Source of the DNA: an uncultured Beijerinckiaceae bacterium
GTDB lineage: Bacteria > Pseudomonadota > Alphaproteobacteria > Rhizobiales > Beijerinckiaceae
Assembly (NCBI GenBank): GCA_937873345.1
Contig: CALMRL010000272.1
Span: 1-5,379 of the forward strand
Length of the DNA stretch: 5,379 nt
Direction: 5' to 3'
Each line of letters begins with the position of its first letter. The first letter of the stretch is position 1. This document shows positions 4,690 to 5,379 of this stretch, one piece after another. Position numbers and translations under genes: made by a program. The notes under the pieces were generated by a model. The model did not search any database, was not told the DNA's origin, and worked only from the letters and a program-made list of their open reading frames with translations.

Positions 4690-4995
4690 ATGAAGCGCGC
4701 CGCTCTGGTCCTCGCCACGATCGCCGCCACGGCCCCTGCGGAGGCCCGTAGCGCCCGCCAAGCTCCGCCGCCGAATAGCTACGCCGTGCTGGACCCTCTG
4801 TTGACGCCCAGCGGCGTCAATCCGAGCGCCGAGCTTGCCCTGATTTGCAACTCCACCAGCAAGGATTGGCGCGACCCGCAACTGTGCCGTGATCGTCGCG
4901 GAGCGGATGCGGCAATGCGATCGTCGGAGCCAGCGCAAGAAAGGCTCCGACCTTCCCGAATTGGAGGTTTTCGCATAGGCTGGCGAAATGCCTGA
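4690..4995 (+). CDS. Small exported hypothetical protein, C-terminal frame doubtful
   Basis: The open frame gives 101 residues. M-K-R-A-A-L-V-L-A-T-I-A-A-T-A-P-A-E-A is a clear signal peptide cleaved at about residue 19. The mature part runs A-P-P-P-N-S-Y-A-V-L-D-P-L-L-T-P-S-G-V, then A-L-I-C-N-S-T and a cysteine near residue 66. No family recognised. ATG 4690 follows CGGGG and gives the signal peptide; an in-frame GTG at 4675 is inside the palindrome. The last third is rich in Arg and Ser with weaker GC at third positions, while another frame over the same bases looks more coding, so a frameshift near 4885 is possible. The 3' end overlaps the next gene by 8 bases, which would couple their translation. 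Confidence 0.55.
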   Translation: MKRAALVLATIAATAPAEARSARQAPPPNSYAVLDPLLTPSGVNPSAELALICNSTSKDWRDPQLCRDRRGADAAMRSSEPAQERLRPSRIGGFRIGWRNA

Positions 4996-5329
4996 CTGGT
5001 CCAAATGGCTGCCGTTCGCCGGCCCACGAGCGCATGGCATAATTTCGGCTCCGTTCGGACCGGGCGTTTATGAGGTTCGCCACGCCAGCGGCAGCCGACA
5101 GCTCGTCTTGTTCGGGATCGGCGGTCACGTGGCTTGGCGCTTCACGTCGCTTCTCCCAGCCAAATACGGCAAAGGCACGCGGAACAATAAGGATAGGCGT
5201 AACCACTGCCTCGCGCACATTGCTGACCTCGAATATCATACGATCGCCACGACCACGCGTGGTGAAGCGGCAAAAATCGAGCGGAAGACTAAAATCGAAC
5301 GGGGCGCCGAGTACTTACTCAAGACCTAG
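4988..5329 (+). CDS. Stand-alone GIY-YIG-type nuclease-fold protein
   Basis: A 113-residue protein carrying little beyond a GIY-YIG domain. G-V-Y at 26-28 (P-F-G-P-G-V-Y-E-V-R) is the GIY motif. L-F-G at 41-43 (V-L-F-G-I-G-G-H-V-A-W-R) stands at the YIG position. R51, eight residues after G43, matches the catalytic Arg spacing of I-TevI. E98 in R-G-E-A-A-K-I-E-R-K is the likely metal-binding Glu. Between lie L-L-P and G-T-R-N-N-K-D-R-R and A-D-L-E-Y. The family cleaves DNA; stand-alone members have varied or unknown roles, and the activity here is inferred. ATG 4988 lies within the end of the upstream gene (8-base overlap); its frame is closed by TAG at 4976-4978, so no longer start exists. 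The ribosome-binding site is weak, fitting coupled translation. TAG at 5327-5329. Confidence 0.7.
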   Translation: MPDWSKWLPFAGPRAHGIISAPFGPGVYEVRHASGSRQLVLFGIGGHVAWRFTSLLPAKYGKGTRNNKDRRNHCLAHIADLEYHTIATTTRGEAAKIERKTKIERGAEYLLKT

Positions 5330-5379
5330 CACTACTTGGGCATTTCGGGATCAGAGGGCAGCCTGAAGCGCTGTTGGCA

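Overview
The window is GC-rich and looks like chromosomal accessory DNA of an alphaproteobacterium. Insertion-sequence debris and small exported proteins of this kind recall Methylobacterium-like Rhizobiales, but that placement is an impression from memory and was not tested. Much of the DNA is decayed: I see one truncated permease gene at the window edge, four broken genes and six apparently intact small genes. No tRNA, rRNA or CRISPR array is visible.

Left part (1-1922): the last 62 codons of a FecCD/BtuC-type metal-chelate ABC permease run in from outside. The next 430 bases hold no intact gene. A ribosome-binding site and start codon sit where the partner ATPase gene would be expected, followed by a reading that may be a wreck of that ATPase. 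Next, on the minus strand, comes a C-terminal fragment of an IS630-family transposase. It is cut off exactly at the terminal inverted repeat of an IS481-family element (806-1916). Both IS481 ends survive (20 of 28 bases match) and the right flank is an NCTAGN hexamer, the known IS481 target. The transposase gene is ruined by four frame changes. Two of these are short tandem duplications (13 and 20 bp), and a third duplication (15 bp) keeps frame. The left copy of the target hexamer is missing, consistent with a deletion that joined the IS481 tip to the IS630 fragment and also removed the transposase stop codon.

Middle part (1923-3980): a 5'-truncated, frameshifted small hypothetical gene abuts the IS481 right flank and converges on a complete SOUL-family haem-binding-type gene with a signal peptide (minus strand). 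Upstream of that lie a roughly 102-codon unknown gene with two in-frame stops (TGA and TAG) and an 80-residue exported hypothetical protein, both on the minus strand. A plus-strand gene for a four-cysteine, probably exported 124-residue protein diverges from the latter.

Right part (3981-5379): a visibly AT-richer stretch encodes a 145-residue protein with three predicted membrane segments (minus strand), probably of foreign origin. Divergent from it, behind a perfect 8-bp-arm palindrome, is a small exported hypothetical protein. Its 3' end overlaps by 8 bases a 113-residue stand-alone GIY-YIG-type nuclease-fold protein. The last 50 bases (5330-5379) hold nothing I recognise.

No multi-gene system is evident. 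The most interesting signals are the stop codon that the IS481 target site appears to supply, the cluster of short tandem duplications inside the element, and the exported-protein/GIY-YIG pair behind the palindrome.
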